DNA of 64,000 nt, from assembly GCA_049969495.1 (NCBI GenBank), contig JBMFOT010000009.1, positions 1 through 64,000 of the forward strand. Direction: 5' to 3'. Below, piece after piece: positions 52,368-60,509 of this stretch (position 1 is its first letter; each line of letters begins with the position of its first letter). The notes below the pieces were generated by a model that was not told the DNA's origin, did not search any database, and worked only from the letters and a program-made list of their open reading frames with translations. Made by a program: the position numbers and the translations under genes. The DNA comes from HRBIN16 sp049969495. Lineage in GTDB: Bacteria; Armatimonadota; HRBIN16.

Positions 52368-52988
52368 ATGCCTGCCGGAGAGGAAGACGAGCTGCGACGC
52401 GAGCAGATAGAGAAGCTGCTGCGTGAGGCGTACGTCCACCAGATGCGCAACGACCTGGTGCGCGCGGAAGAACGATGCCGCCAGCTGCTGGAACTGGACG
52501 CCAACAACGCCGAGGCGCTGGAACTGCTGGGCGATATCCAGGAACGTACCGGGCGCATCGAGGAGGCGGTGCAATCTTTTCGTAAAGCGCGTGACCTCTC
52601 ACCGGTGGACTCGTCGCGCTACGCCTCCGCCGAGCGCAAGTACGCCGCCGCACTGCTCAAACAGCAGGGCATCTCCGCCGCCGACCTGCCCGAAGAGCCT
52701 GCCAGCCCCCTGCTGGCTATCGCCGCCTCCATCGTCTTCCCCGGTCTCGCCCAGTGGCTGATGAACGACCGCACCAAGGGCGGCGTGCTGATCGCGATAT
52801 GGCTGGTGCTCTGGTTGCTGATGGCGTTCTCGCCCTGGGGCGTGCAGAACATCGAGCGGGGCGGGGGAGCATTCCTGTTCCTCGCCTCGGTCATGGCATC
52901 GGTGTACGTGGTCAGCCTGATTGACGCCTACCAGACCGCCAAACGCGGTGGAGCACGCCGCAAACCGAAGTCGGGCTGGGAAGTCTAG
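52368..52988 (+). CDS. TPR-repeat membrane protein
   Basis: 206 residues. The N-terminal half has two to three TPR-like helical pairs (VHQMRNDLVRAEERCRQLLE, NNAEALELLGDIQERTGRIE, AVQSFRKARDLSP). The C-terminal half has two or three membrane helices (LLAIAASIVFPGLAQWLM, GGVLIAIWLVLWLLMAFSP, GGAFLFLASVMASVYVVSLI) and a basic tail. It is probably an assembly or sensing scaffold at the membrane. It starts four bases after rsfS and closes the proA-nadD-LCP-rsfS operon. Confidence 0.8.
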   Translation: MPAGEEDELRREQIEKLLREAYVHQMRNDLVRAEERCRQLLELDANNAEALELLGDIQERTGRIEEAVQSFRKARDLSPVDSSRYASAERKYAAALLKQQGISAADLPEEPASPLLAIAASIVFPGLAQWLMNDRTKGGVLIAIWLVLWLLMAFSPWGVQNIERGGGAFLFLASVMASVYVVSLIDAYQTAKRGGARRKPKSGWEV

Positions 52989-53071
52989 GCGATCCGCAAG
53001 GGCGTAAACGCCAGCGGTGTGTGGTTGGGCTTGGGCAAGTAGAGTACCCTGGGCCGCCGTTCTGTAAGCAT
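52985..53071 (-). CDS. Possible 28-residue ORF, low support
   Basis: An ATG with GGGAGG six bases upstream opens a 28-codon frame (MLTERRPRVLYLPKPNHTPL and on) whose stop overlaps the TPR gene stop on the other strand. It could be a short peptide, a gene remnant or chance. No family is recognised. The rest of the 227-base gap to 53216 shows nothing. Confidence 0.25.
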   Translation of the reverse strand: MLTERRPRVLYLPKPNHTPLAFTPLRIA

Positions 53072-53215
53072 CGCTTCCTCCCAAAACGCAGAGTAACATG
53101 GCTGATCACCGTTTGGACACCCCCTCATGAATCCCTTCCCCGTTTGCATGTATCTAACCCGATGGGAACACAATCAAGAATAGATTGAGTAACCAGAGAC
53201 GCTCAAGTATTTAGC

Positions 53216-54811
53216 ATGGTGAAGGAGATGAAGCGAGCGATACCTATTCTCGTCACGATAGGGTTGGTGGCGGCGGTAGCGGTGGTCTCCGCGCTGACAC
53301 CGAAGGAGCTGCCTCCCACCCCGCTGGCTCAACTGAAAGAGCAGTACGCAAAGAAATGGACGCCGTCCGTAGACCATAGCAAGTTTCCGCAACTGCAACG
53401 CGCCTTCGCCCGACCACAGGACGTCACCTCAGCCTGCATCCAGTGCCACAACGGACGCCACACGGAGGTGATGCGCTCGAACCACTGGAGTTGGGAACGC
53501 GAAGAGTATGTGAAAGGGCGTGGCGTGGTGTACCTGGGTAAAAAGAACGCAGTGAACAACTTTTGCCTCGCCGCCGAGGGCAACGAGCTCGCCTGCGCCA
53601 AATGTCATGTGGGCTACGGTATGGAGTCGGTTAAGACCTTCCGCTTCGACGACCCGCGCAATGTGGACTGCCTCGTTTGTCATGACGGAACCGGCACCTA
53701 CGCCAAAGCGCAGAACAAGGGTGGTCAGCCCGCACCGACGGTCAACCTGACAAAGGTCGCACAGAGCGTGGGGCGGCCGGGGCGCAGTAATTGCGGGGTG
53801 TGTCACTTCTACGGGGGCGGTGGCAACAACGTCAAACACGGCGACCTCGAAGAGGCGATGTTCGAACCCACACGCGACGTGGATGTTCACATGGCGGTGG
53901 ACGGAGCGAACATGCAATGTGTGGACTGCCACACCACCGAAAAGCATCATATCCGCGGGCAGCTCTACTCGCTCTCGTCCATGAACCGCAACCGCGTTAC
54001 CTGCGAACAGTGCCACACCAGTACTCCCCACGAGGACGACCTGTTAAACGAACACACCCTGAAGGTGGCGTGCCAAACGTGCCACATCCCGGTTTACGCC
54101 AAGGTGAACGCCACCAAGATATACTGGGATTGGTCCACCGCAGGTAAGCTCCGAAACGGCAAGCCTTATGAAGAGAAAGACGCCGAGGGCAACATCCTCT
54201 ACATGTCCAAAAAGGGCACCTTCCGCTGGGGCAAGAACCTGAAACCGGAGTACGTATGGTTCAACGGCACGGCTCATCACTACCTGCCCGGCGACCGCAT
54301 CGAAGATCCTGCCCAGCCCGTCATCCTGAATCGCTTCGAAGGCTCCTACGCCGACCCCGACGCCAAAATCTTCCCTGTCAAGGTGATGCGCACCCGGCAG
54401 TTCTACGACCCGGTCACCCGGATGCTGTTGCTGCCCAAGCTGTTTGCCCCCAGACAGGGCGAGGGGGCACTGTGGGAAGACTTCGACCTGCTTCGCGCGA
54501 TGGAGGTGGGCATGAAGGAGCATGGACTGCCCTTCAGCGGAAAGATGGATTTCATCGAAACCACCATGTACTGGCCCGTCAACCACATGGTCTCGCCGAA
54601 GGAGAAGGCGTTGCAATGCAGCGAGTGCCATACGCGCCACAACAGCCGTATCGCCAACCTAAAGGATTTTTATATTCCGGGGCGTGACCGCTCGCCGAAG
54701 GTGGAGGCTTTTGGCAAAGGGCTTCTGCTGCTGGCGATTTTTGGCGTGCTGGCGCACGGCAGCGTGCGTATTGCTACCTCATGGAGGCGCAGTAAGGAGG
54801 GCAAACGATGA
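53216..54811 (+). CDS. Octaheme c-type cytochrome of the tetrathionate-reductase (OTR) family
   Basis: 531 residues with eight CxxCH haem sites: Cys74, 127, 152, 193, 235, 263, 286 and 468. An N-terminal signal or anchor helix is at about 8-27 and a C-terminal helix is at about 501-520. The seven early haems spaced over about 215 residues and the isolated last one match OTR-type octaheme cytochromes. Those reduce tetrathionate, nitrite or hydroxylamine in vitro. The SNHWSWEREEY block and the long haem-free stretch (residues 291-467) fit that family. The in vivo substrate here is unknown. Start could also be the ATG four codons later. First of four overlapping genes. Confidence 0.88.
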   Translation: MVKEMKRAIPILVTIGLVAAVAVVSALTPKELPPTPLAQLKEQYAKKWTPSVDHSKFPQLQRAFARPQDVTSACIQCHNGRHTEVMRSNHWSWEREEYVKGRGVVYLGKKNAVNNFCLAAEGNELACAKCHVGYGMESVKTFRFDDPRNVDCLVCHDGTGTYAKAQNKGGQPAPTVNLTKVAQSVGRPGRSNCGVCHFYGGGGNNVKHGDLEEAMFEPTRDVDVHMAVDGANMQCVDCHTTEKHHIRGQLYSLSSMNRNRVTCEQCHTSTPHEDDLLNEHTLKVACQTCHIPVYAKVNATKIYWDWSTAGKLRNGKPYEEKDAEGNILYMSKKGTFRWGKNLKPEYVWFNGTAHHYLPGDRIEDPAQPVILNRFEGSYADPDAKIFPVKVMRTRQFYDPVTRMLLLPKLFAPRQGEGALWEDFDLLRAMEVGMKEHGLPFSGKMDFIETTMYWPVNHMVSPKEKALQCSECHTRHNSRIANLKDFYIPGRDRSPKVEAFGKGLLLLAIFGVLAHGSVRIATSWRRSKEGKR

Positions 54812-55455
54812 GCAAAAAGCGTGTTCGGATATATACCGGCTTCGAACGGTTCTGGCACTGGACACAGGCGGTGCTGATCCTGTTCCTTGCTTTCACCGGC
54901 TTCGAGATACATGGAGCATACACCTTCTTCGGCTTTCGGGAGGCGGTGCGCTACCACAGCATCGCCGCCTACCTGCTGTTGACGCTAATAGCCTTCGCCA
55001 TCTTCTGGCACTTCACCACCGGTGAATGGCGGCAGTACGTGCCGACGCTGGAGAACGTGCGGGCGCAGCTGGAGTACTATCTACTGGGCATCTTCCGCAA
55101 TGCGCCCCATCCCAGCAAAAAGACAGGGCTAAGCAAGTTGAACCCATTACAAAAGCTTACCTACTTCGGCTTGAAGGTGGTGCTGATCCCGCTGGTAGTG
55201 GCGTCGGGGTTGCTGTACATGTTCTACCGCTACCCCACCCGCTACGGTATCGAAGCCATCAGCGTCGGCTCACTGAAGTTCATCGCGCTGGCGCACACGC
55301 TGGGCGCATTCCTGCTGATGGCTTTCCTGGTGGTGCATCTGTACATGACCACCACCGGCGAAACAGTGTTCTCTAACCTCCGTACCATGATTACCGGCTA
55401 CGAGGAGGTAGAGGAACCGACAAGCGCGGGCATTCTGGAGGGACAGCAGGCATGA
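54808..55455 (+). CDS. Membrane cytochrome b subunit (thiosulfate-reductase/formate-dehydrogenase gamma type)
   Basis: 215 residues with four membrane helices of the cytochrome b561 type: RFWHWTQAVLILFLAFTGFE, AAYLLLTLIAFAIFWHFTTGEW, LKVVLIPLVVASGLLYMF and ALAHTLGAFLLMAFLVVHLYM. Histidines in helices 1, 2 and 4 (His in RFWHW, FWHF, AHT and VVHLY) are candidate haem b ligands. It would pass quinol electrons to the octaheme protein. Its ATG overlaps the stop of that gene, and its TGA overlaps the start of the next. Confidence 0.9.
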   Translation: MSKKRVRIYTGFERFWHWTQAVLILFLAFTGFEIHGAYTFFGFREAVRYHSIAAYLLLTLIAFAIFWHFTTGEWRQYVPTLENVRAQLEYYLLGIFRNAPHPSKKTGLSKLNPLQKLTYFGLKVVLIPLVVASGLLYMFYRYPTRYGIEAISVGSLKFIALAHTLGAFLLMAFLVVHLYMTTTGETVFSNLRTMITGYEEVEEPTSAGILEGQQA

Positions 55456-55970
55456 GCGAAACGAGATACATGAACCCTTATCTGGCGGGCGTGTTATTGG
55501 GATTACTGTTGCTGGTCACCATCTATATCACCGGTCGCGGACTGGGCGCGAGCGGGGCAATCAAGAGCTTTACCGTCGCGGGAGTGGAAGCGGTGGCTCC
55601 CCGACAGGCTCAGTCGGCAAAGTTCTATCAGGAGTACGCTGCAGAGCATCCTGCCGGCGGGCCGCTGAAGAACTGGCTGGTGTTTGAAATCGTGGGCGTG
55701 TTCATCGGTGCGTTCCTGTCGGGGCTGGTAGCCGGACGCCTTAGGCCGGTTATCGAGAAGGGACCACGAATCGCCTCACGCACCCGCCTGATAGCGGCGT
55801 TTATCGGAGGCATCCTGTGGGGCATCGGCTCGCAGCTGGGCAGAGGATGCACTAGCGGTGCGGCTCTGAGCGGAATGGCGGTGATGGCGACCGGTGGCAT
55901 CCTGACGATGATGGCCATCTTCGCGGGAGCATACGCCTTTGCCTACTTCTTTAGAAAGCTGTGGATGTAG
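55452..55970 (+). CDS. YeeE/YedE-family thiosulfate/sulfur transporter subunit A
   Basis: 172 residues with about four membrane helices and the YeeE/YedE signature, GIGSQLGRGCTSGAALSGMA, with its conserved Cys. The family includes TsuA, which imports thiosulfate. This is a short unit with one signature half; the second is encoded by the next gene, so the two may form one transporter. Overlaps the cytochrome b gene. Confidence 0.88.
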   Translation: MSETRYMNPYLAGVLLGLLLLVTIYITGRGLGASGAIKSFTVAGVEAVAPRQAQSAKFYQEYAAEHPAGGPLKNWLVFEIVGVFIGAFLSGLVAGRLRPVIEKGPRIASRTRLIAAFIGGILWGIGSQLGRGCTSGAALSGMAVMATGGILTMMAIFAGAYAFAYFFRKLWM

Positions 55971-55980
55971 GAGGGACACG

Positions 55981-57174
55981 ATGGGACCGTTGGTACCAGA
56001 CCTTATCAGTCAGAACCTGAACTATATCCTCGCGCTGTTCATCGGCATCGCGTTTGGCGCGATACTAGAGCAGGCGGGGTTCTCCTCATCGCGTCGGCTG
56101 GTGGGGCTGTTCTACGGCTACGACTTCACGGTGCTGCGCGTCTTCTTCACCGCCGGCATCGTGGCGATGGTAGGGGTGATGGCACTGGAACACTTCGGTT
56201 TGCTGGATATGAATCTGGTATACATCAACCCCACCTTCCTCTGGTCGGCGATACTCGGCGGTGTGGTGATGGGCCTGGGCTTCGTGATTGGCGGCTACTG
56301 CCCGGGTACCAGCTTCTGCGCCGCTGCTATCGGCAAGCTGGACGCGCTCGCGCTCATCGGCGGTGCGCTGGTAGGCGTGCTGATATTTGCGGAGGGCTAC
56401 CCACTGTTTGAAGGACTGTATAAAGCAGCGTATCTGGGTAGTCCGCGCATCTCGCAGACGCTGGGCGTGTCGCCCAATCTGTTCGCCTTCGCGATGGTGC
56501 TGTTCGCGCTGGTAGCGTTCGGCGTTGCCTCCCTCGTGGAACAAAAGGTGAACGGCAAGTCGGTGCAACCTCTACGCTGGGCGCCCTCGCGTGTTGGGGT
56601 GGTGGCGGCAGGCATCGTGCTGGCACTATCCGCCTTTTCGTTTACCGACCGCAAAGCGGAATTGCTACAGCTGGCGCAGGACGAGCGACTGGTGCGCTCC
56701 TATCCGGTGGAAGCGATGAGCGTGGACGAGTTCGCCTTCCGCTTGATGGACGAAGAAGACGATCGGATTCAGGTGATAGACTTCCGCCCTGAAGCCGAGA
56801 TTGCACGGGAGCGATTGCCGAAATCTTACGCCTTTACGGTGGATAACCTGTTCGAGCAGGAGCCGTCGCGCCTGCTCCGGCTGAAGGGCAAAATCAACGT
56901 TTTTGTTGCCAACGACGAGCTGACCGAGCGTAGAATGGCGGTCATTGCGCACGAGCTGGGTTTCCAGCGCATTCAGATTCTGGAAGGAGGACTGAACGCC
57001 TTTCGTGAACAGATTTTGCAGTTCCAGCCTTCACGACCGCCACAGAGCATGATGGAGGAGTTCACCTACCGCTTCCGCAGCAAGGCGAAGCGCGTGATAC
57101 CGGAGTTGATTCGGCAGAACAAGTCCTCTGTGCCGGTCAAAAAAGAAAAGAAGCGTGTGCTGGGCGGATGTTAA
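55981..57174 (+). CDS. YeeE/YedE-family transporter with a rhodanese-like C-terminal domain lacking its cysteine
   Basis: 397 residues from the ATG at 55981 (GGAGGG six bases upstream; the 14 codons before it overlap the previous gene). Residues 1 to about 230 are a YeeE/YedE membrane unit with the Cys motif GGYCPGTSFCAAAIGKLDA. Residues about 255-345 look like rhodanese (IQVIDFRPEAEIARERLPKS, FQRIQILEGGLNAFREQ). At the usual active-site Cys the sequence reads INVFVANDELTERRMA, with no Cys. A basic tail ends in GGC. It may carry or sense sulfur rather than transfer it, or the terminal Cys may substitute. Confidence 0.85.
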   Translation: MGPLVPDLISQNLNYILALFIGIAFGAILEQAGFSSSRRLVGLFYGYDFTVLRVFFTAGIVAMVGVMALEHFGLLDMNLVYINPTFLWSAILGGVVMGLGFVIGGYCPGTSFCAAAIGKLDALALIGGALVGVLIFAEGYPLFEGLYKAAYLGSPRISQTLGVSPNLFAFAMVLFALVAFGVASLVEQKVNGKSVQPLRWAPSRVGVVAAGIVLALSAFSFTDRKAELLQLAQDERLVRSYPVEAMSVDEFAFRLMDEEDDRIQVIDFRPEAEIARERLPKSYAFTVDNLFEQEPSRLLRLKGKINVFVANDELTERRMAVIAHELGFQRIQILEGGLNAFREQILQFQPSRPPQSMMEEFTYRFRSKAKRVIPELIRQNKSSVPVKKEKKRVLGGC

Positions 57175-57220
57175 CTGAGGATGTTCAAAAAGTTGGTGGA
57201 TATCGGGTATATCAATGGCT

Positions 57221-57394
57221 ATGAAGCACCAATACCCTAAACACACCACCTTGACCACCCTCCCCGTGAGGGTCATCACTGACTACGTCCAACGCTTCTG
57301 CCAACAACACCCCCTGCCCAAACGACGCGGAAGACCCTACCCAATAGTAGCAGTTGTTTGGGAGTGTGAAGGGTGCGTATGGGAGTGTGTGTAG
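57221..57394 (+). pseudogene. N-terminal remnant of an insertion-sequence transposase
   Basis: A 57-residue frame beginning MKHQYPKHTTLTTLPVRVIT and containing FCQQHPLPKRRGRPYPIVAV. The short segment with RRGRPYP resembles the start of IS4-type transposases in which that basic patch precedes the first conserved helix. After about 45 residues it becomes low-complexity and ends. GGATGTT occurs twice just before it (57168 and 57179), possibly a trace of an element end. No catalytic DDE part remains. Confidence 0.4.
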
Positions 57395-57549
57395 GGCGCG
57401 TTCGTGGGCAGGTGCAGCGGTATGGGTATGGGGGATGTTTGTGTCGTGGAACTTGGTGGGGGTGGTGCAGCTGGCTGGGGATGGCCGTTTTTTGTGGTGG
57501 TTATGGATGCGGGGTGCCTACATGGTTTATCGAACGTCCTCTAAACAAC
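57395..57549. other. G/T-rich non-coding stretch
   Basis: Between the transposase remnant and the tRNA promoter the + strand is strongly G- and T-rich with runs GGGGG, GGGGG and GGGG. Open frames here have low-complexity Gly/Trp/Val content and no initiation signals, so no gene is called. Confidence 0.5.
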
Positions 57550-57578
57550 TTGACTTTTTGTGAGGCGCACTGTATAAT
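57550..57578 (+). promoter_or_regulatory. Promoter of tRNA-Arg
   Basis: TTGACT (57550-57555), 17-base spacer, TATAAT (57573-57578), 13 bases before the tRNA. Confidence 0.8.
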
Positions 57579-57590
57579 ACAGGTGTTAGC

Positions 57591-57666
57591 GCGCCCGTAG
57601 CTCAGTGGATAGAGCGTGAGGTTGCGGACCTCAAGGTCGGGGGTTCAAGTCCCTCCGGGCGCGCCA
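57591..57666 (+). tRNA. tRNA-Arg (anticodon GCG), CCA encoded
   Basis: Acceptor GCGCCCG (57591-57597) pairs with CGGGCGC (57656-57662). D stem is GCTC/GAGC. Anticodon stem TGAGG/CCTCA encloses the loop TTGCGGA, giving GCG at 34-36. T arm is GGGGG-TTCAAGT-CCCTC with one G-U. Discriminator is G, and CCA is at 57664-57666. Anticodon GCG reads CGC (Arg). Most bacteria instead use an ACG anticodon for this box. T-rich sequence follows the CCA. Confidence 0.92.
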
Positions 57667-57819
57667 TTTTTTCGTCTCTACAGAGATGTCGCATGCCCCT
57701 TCCCGGCGAAGAGCGATTGCCAGCAGACAGAACTCCCCCGAAAGAGGTAAAATGTACTGTAGCAAAGTACCCCTGAAGCCAATGGGTATTGCCGAGATTT
57801 CCTTCGCGGGGAGGACGCG

Positions 57820-58323
57820 ATGATGAACGCCGAGGCAAAGTACTGGGTAGAGAAACTCAATCTACAACCCCATCCCGAAGGTGGTTACTATCGCGAGACC
57901 TATCGCTCCGAGCAGAGACTGCTTGGCTGTTGCCTGCACGAGCACGAGGGGCCGCGTGCGGCAGCGACCGCTATCTACTTCCTGTTGCCGGGGGAGCAGT
58001 TCTCCGCTCTGCACCGCTTGCGCTCGGACGAGATATGGCATTTCTACATAGGAAGCCCACTCACCCTGCACATCATCGACCCCGATGGCAACCTGTCACA
58101 AGTCAAAATGGGAATAAACGCCGACAACGGCGAAACATTTCAGGTGGTGGTGAAGGCAGGATGCTGGTTTGGCGCAACGGTAGACGACCCCAACGGCTAC
58201 ACGCTGGTGGGATGCACCGTCGCGCCCGGCTTCGAGTTCGAAGACTTCGAACTGGGCGACCGACAGAAGTTGCTGGAATGCTACCCACAGCACCGTGAGC
58301 TGATTGAGCGATTGACGAGGTAA
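57820..58323 (+). CDS. DUF985-family cupin protein
   Basis: 167 residues. A single cupin barrel with the DUF985 motifs NLQPHPEGGYYRETYRSE, AIYFLLPGEQFSALHRLRSD, EIWHFYIGSPLTLHI and GTVAPGFEFEDFELG-like ending (VGCTVAPGFEFEDFELG). His in FSALHR and EIWHFY could bind a metal. DUF985 proteins are small and of uncertain sugar-related function. GGGGAGGA lies six bases before the ATG. It starts the run DUF985-zwf-pgl. Confidence 0.88.
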   Translation: MMNAEAKYWVEKLNLQPHPEGGYYRETYRSEQRLLGCCLHEHEGPRAAATAIYFLLPGEQFSALHRLRSDEIWHFYIGSPLTLHIIDPDGNLSQVKMGINADNGETFQVVVKAGCWFGATVDDPNGYTLVGCTVAPGFEFEDFELGDRQKLLECYPQHRELIERLTR

Positions 58324-58330
58324 AAGCCGA

Positions 58331-59788
58331 ATGCCCAACACTCGACTGGTTATCTTCGGCGCCACGGGCGACCTGACACGGCGGTTTCTGGTGCCTGCGC
58401 TGTACCGCCTGCATCGGGTTGGCTTGCTGAGCCCCGACCTGCAAATCGTCATCTACGCCCGCCGCCCCCTGACGTTGGAATCTTTTTTGAACGGCATGGA
58501 GCAAGCACTGCGTGAGGCGGGCAAGGACATGAGCGCATGGGGCGAGTTTGCGCGCCGGTTCGTAGCATACGTGCAGGGTGGACTGGATGCGGAAGGGGTG
58601 CGCCAGCTGCGAGACTGGATAGATGCCGATGCTGTGTTCTACCTTGCTCTGCCACCCGGCTTGTTCGCCGAGGCGGCGGAATACCTGGCGGCGGCAGGCT
58701 TGCACCATGAACATCACGGTACCCGCCGCCTGGTGATTGAGAAGCCCTTTGGACAAGACCTACAGAGCGCACGCCAGCTGCAACAGCGTGTGAGCCGACA
58801 CTGGCGCGAGGAACAGGTGTTCCGCATCGACCATTATCTGGGCAAGGAGACGGTACAGAACATCCTCGTCTTTCGCTTCGCCAATCTGTTGCTGGAGTCG
58901 CTGTGGAACCGCAACTATGTAGATTACGTGCAGATTACCGCCGCTGAGACCGCCGGTGTAGAAGACCGCTCTGGCTACTATGACCAGTCGGGCGCGCTAC
59001 GCGATATGGTGCAGAACCACTTGATGCAGCTGTTCACCCTCACCGCCATGGAACCGCCGCCCTGCCTGGATGCCGATGCCCTGCGCAGCGAGAAGGTGAA
59101 GGTGCTGCAGTGTGTGCGCCCTGTCCCCCAGAACGCCGTCGGCGCGTTTGCAGTGCGCGGCCAGTACACACGGGGGAAGGTTGGGGGTGTGGAAGTGCCG
59201 GGCTATCTGGAGGAGCCGGGCGTGTCACCGAACTCCACAACCGAAACCTACGCCGCCTTGAAGCTGTACGTGGATAACTGGCGGTGGCAGGGCGTGCCTT
59301 TCTATTTGCGCACGGGCAAGCGGCTGTCGGCGGAACGCAGTGAGATAGCCATCCAGTTCAAGTCGGCTCCTGTGCACCTCTTCCGTCAGACGCCTCTGGA
59401 CCGCCTCGAACCGAACTGCTTCGTCTTCGAGATGAAACCTGCTGAGGCAATGGAGCTGATCGCTCAGGCGAAAACGGTGGGACTGGAGATGCGAGCGCGT
59501 CGCATCGCGCTGAGGGCTTGTTATCGGGAGGCTGGCGAAGAGGGCTTTGAAGCATACGAGACGCTGTTGCTGAGCATCCTGCAGGGTGACCGCACTTACT
59601 TCCTGCGTTTTGACGAAGTGGAAATGGCTTGGGCAGTGCTGGACCCTGTGCTGAGAGCATGGCAAACCCAAAACGTGCCGATGGCGTTCTACCCCGCAGG
59701 CAGCGAGGGGCCCCGCGAGGCGGAACGTATCCTCGATTCCCCAACACACCGATGGCGAGCACTGACAAGCGAACATACGGACGCATAG
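58331..59788 (+). CDS. zwf: Glucose-6-phosphate 1-dehydrogenase
   Basis: 485 residues. NADP motif FGATGDLTRRFLVPALYRL, the substrate/catalytic motif EQVFRIDHYLGKETVQNI with the His-Asp pair, and EKPFGQDLQSA. First oxidative step of the pentose phosphate pathway. It starts seven bases after the DUF985 stop and overlaps pgl by 37 bases, an operon of two consecutive pathway steps. Confidence 0.96.
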   Translation: MPNTRLVIFGATGDLTRRFLVPALYRLHRVGLLSPDLQIVIYARRPLTLESFLNGMEQALREAGKDMSAWGEFARRFVAYVQGGLDAEGVRQLRDWIDADAVFYLALPPGLFAEAAEYLAAAGLHHEHHGTRRLVIEKPFGQDLQSARQLQQRVSRHWREEQVFRIDHYLGKETVQNILVFRFANLLLESLWNRNYVDYVQITAAETAGVEDRSGYYDQSGALRDMVQNHLMQLFTLTAMEPPPCLDADALRSEKVKVLQCVRPVPQNAVGAFAVRGQYTRGKVGGVEVPGYLEEPGVSPNSTTETYAALKLYVDNWRWQGVPFYLRTGKRLSAERSEIAIQFKSAPVHLFRQTPLDRLEPNCFVFEMKPAEAMELIAQAKTVGLEMRARRIALRACYREAGEEGFEAYETLLLSILQGDRTYFLRFDEVEMAWAVLDPVLRAWQTQNVPMAFYPAGSEGPREAERILDSPTHRWRALTSEHTDA

Positions 59789-60507
59789 TGCGCATAGCCG
59801 AAACCGCCGACGAACTCGCTCGTGGCGTCGCAGATGCGCTGGCCGACGAGGTATCGCAGAGGCTGCGACAACAGTCCCTGTTCAGTCTCGTTCTGGCAGG
59901 CGGGAACACACCGCGTGCCCTGTACCGTCTGCTGGCAACGGAGTATCGGCAACAGATAGACTGGAGCCGAGTGCATCTCTTCTGGGGCGACGAACGCTAT
60001 GTGCCGCACGACCACCCTGCCAGCAACTTTCGCATGGCTCGCGAAACGCTGATAGCTCCTCTGAATATCCCACCCGAAAATATACACCCGATGCCTACCG
60101 ATGCCGCCAGCCCGGATGACGCGGCACGCCTTTACGAACAGGAACTCCGCACCTTCTTCGGGAGGATACCCCGGTTTGACCTCGTTCTGCTGGGTATAGG
60201 AGCGGATGGACATACCGCATCGCTATTTGCGGGCACCGCCGCACTGAAGGAACGAAAACGATGGGTAGCGGTCGGAGAGGCACCGGTGGAGCCGCGTGTG
60301 CGCTTAACGCTCACCCTCCCCGTGCTGAACGCGGCGCAGACGGTGTACTTTCTGGTTACCGGTGCGGACAAGGCGGAAGCGGCGCGGCGTGTTCTTATAG
60401 AGAACGCTCCCCTTCCCGCCGCACTAGTGCTGCCCGAGGATGGAGAGCTGATATGGTGGCTGGACAAGCAGGCGGCTGAGGGTATAGTGGAATATCAGCC
60501 GATGTAA
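59752..60507 (+). CDS. pgl: 6-phosphogluconolactonase
   Basis: 251 residues from the ATG at 59752. Motifs SLVLAGGNTPRALYRLLA, WSRVHLFWGDERYVPHDHPA and VLLGIGADGHTASLF are those of bacterial Pgl (glucosamine-6-phosphate isomerase fold). It hydrolyses the lactone made by Zwf. The frame is open from 59629 but the extra codons are the antiparallel overlap with zwf coding. Convergent with the DUF4838 gene, two bases apart. Confidence 0.95.
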   Translation: MASTDKRTYGRIVRIAETADELARGVADALADEVSQRLRQQSLFSLVLAGGNTPRALYRLLATEYRQQIDWSRVHLFWGDERYVPHDHPASNFRMARETLIAPLNIPPENIHPMPTDAASPDDAARLYEQELRTFFGRIPRFDLVLLGIGADGHTASLFAGTAALKERKRWVAVGEAPVEPRVRLTLTLPVLNAAQTVYFLVTGADKAEAARRVLIENAPLPAALVLPEDGELIWWLDKQAAEGIVEYQPM

Positions 60508-60509
60508 AG

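Noticed and set aside
57354..57563. 69-codon frame in the G/T-rich stretch
   Set aside because: Low-complexity Gly/Trp/Val content, no initiation signal, runs into the tRNA promoter.
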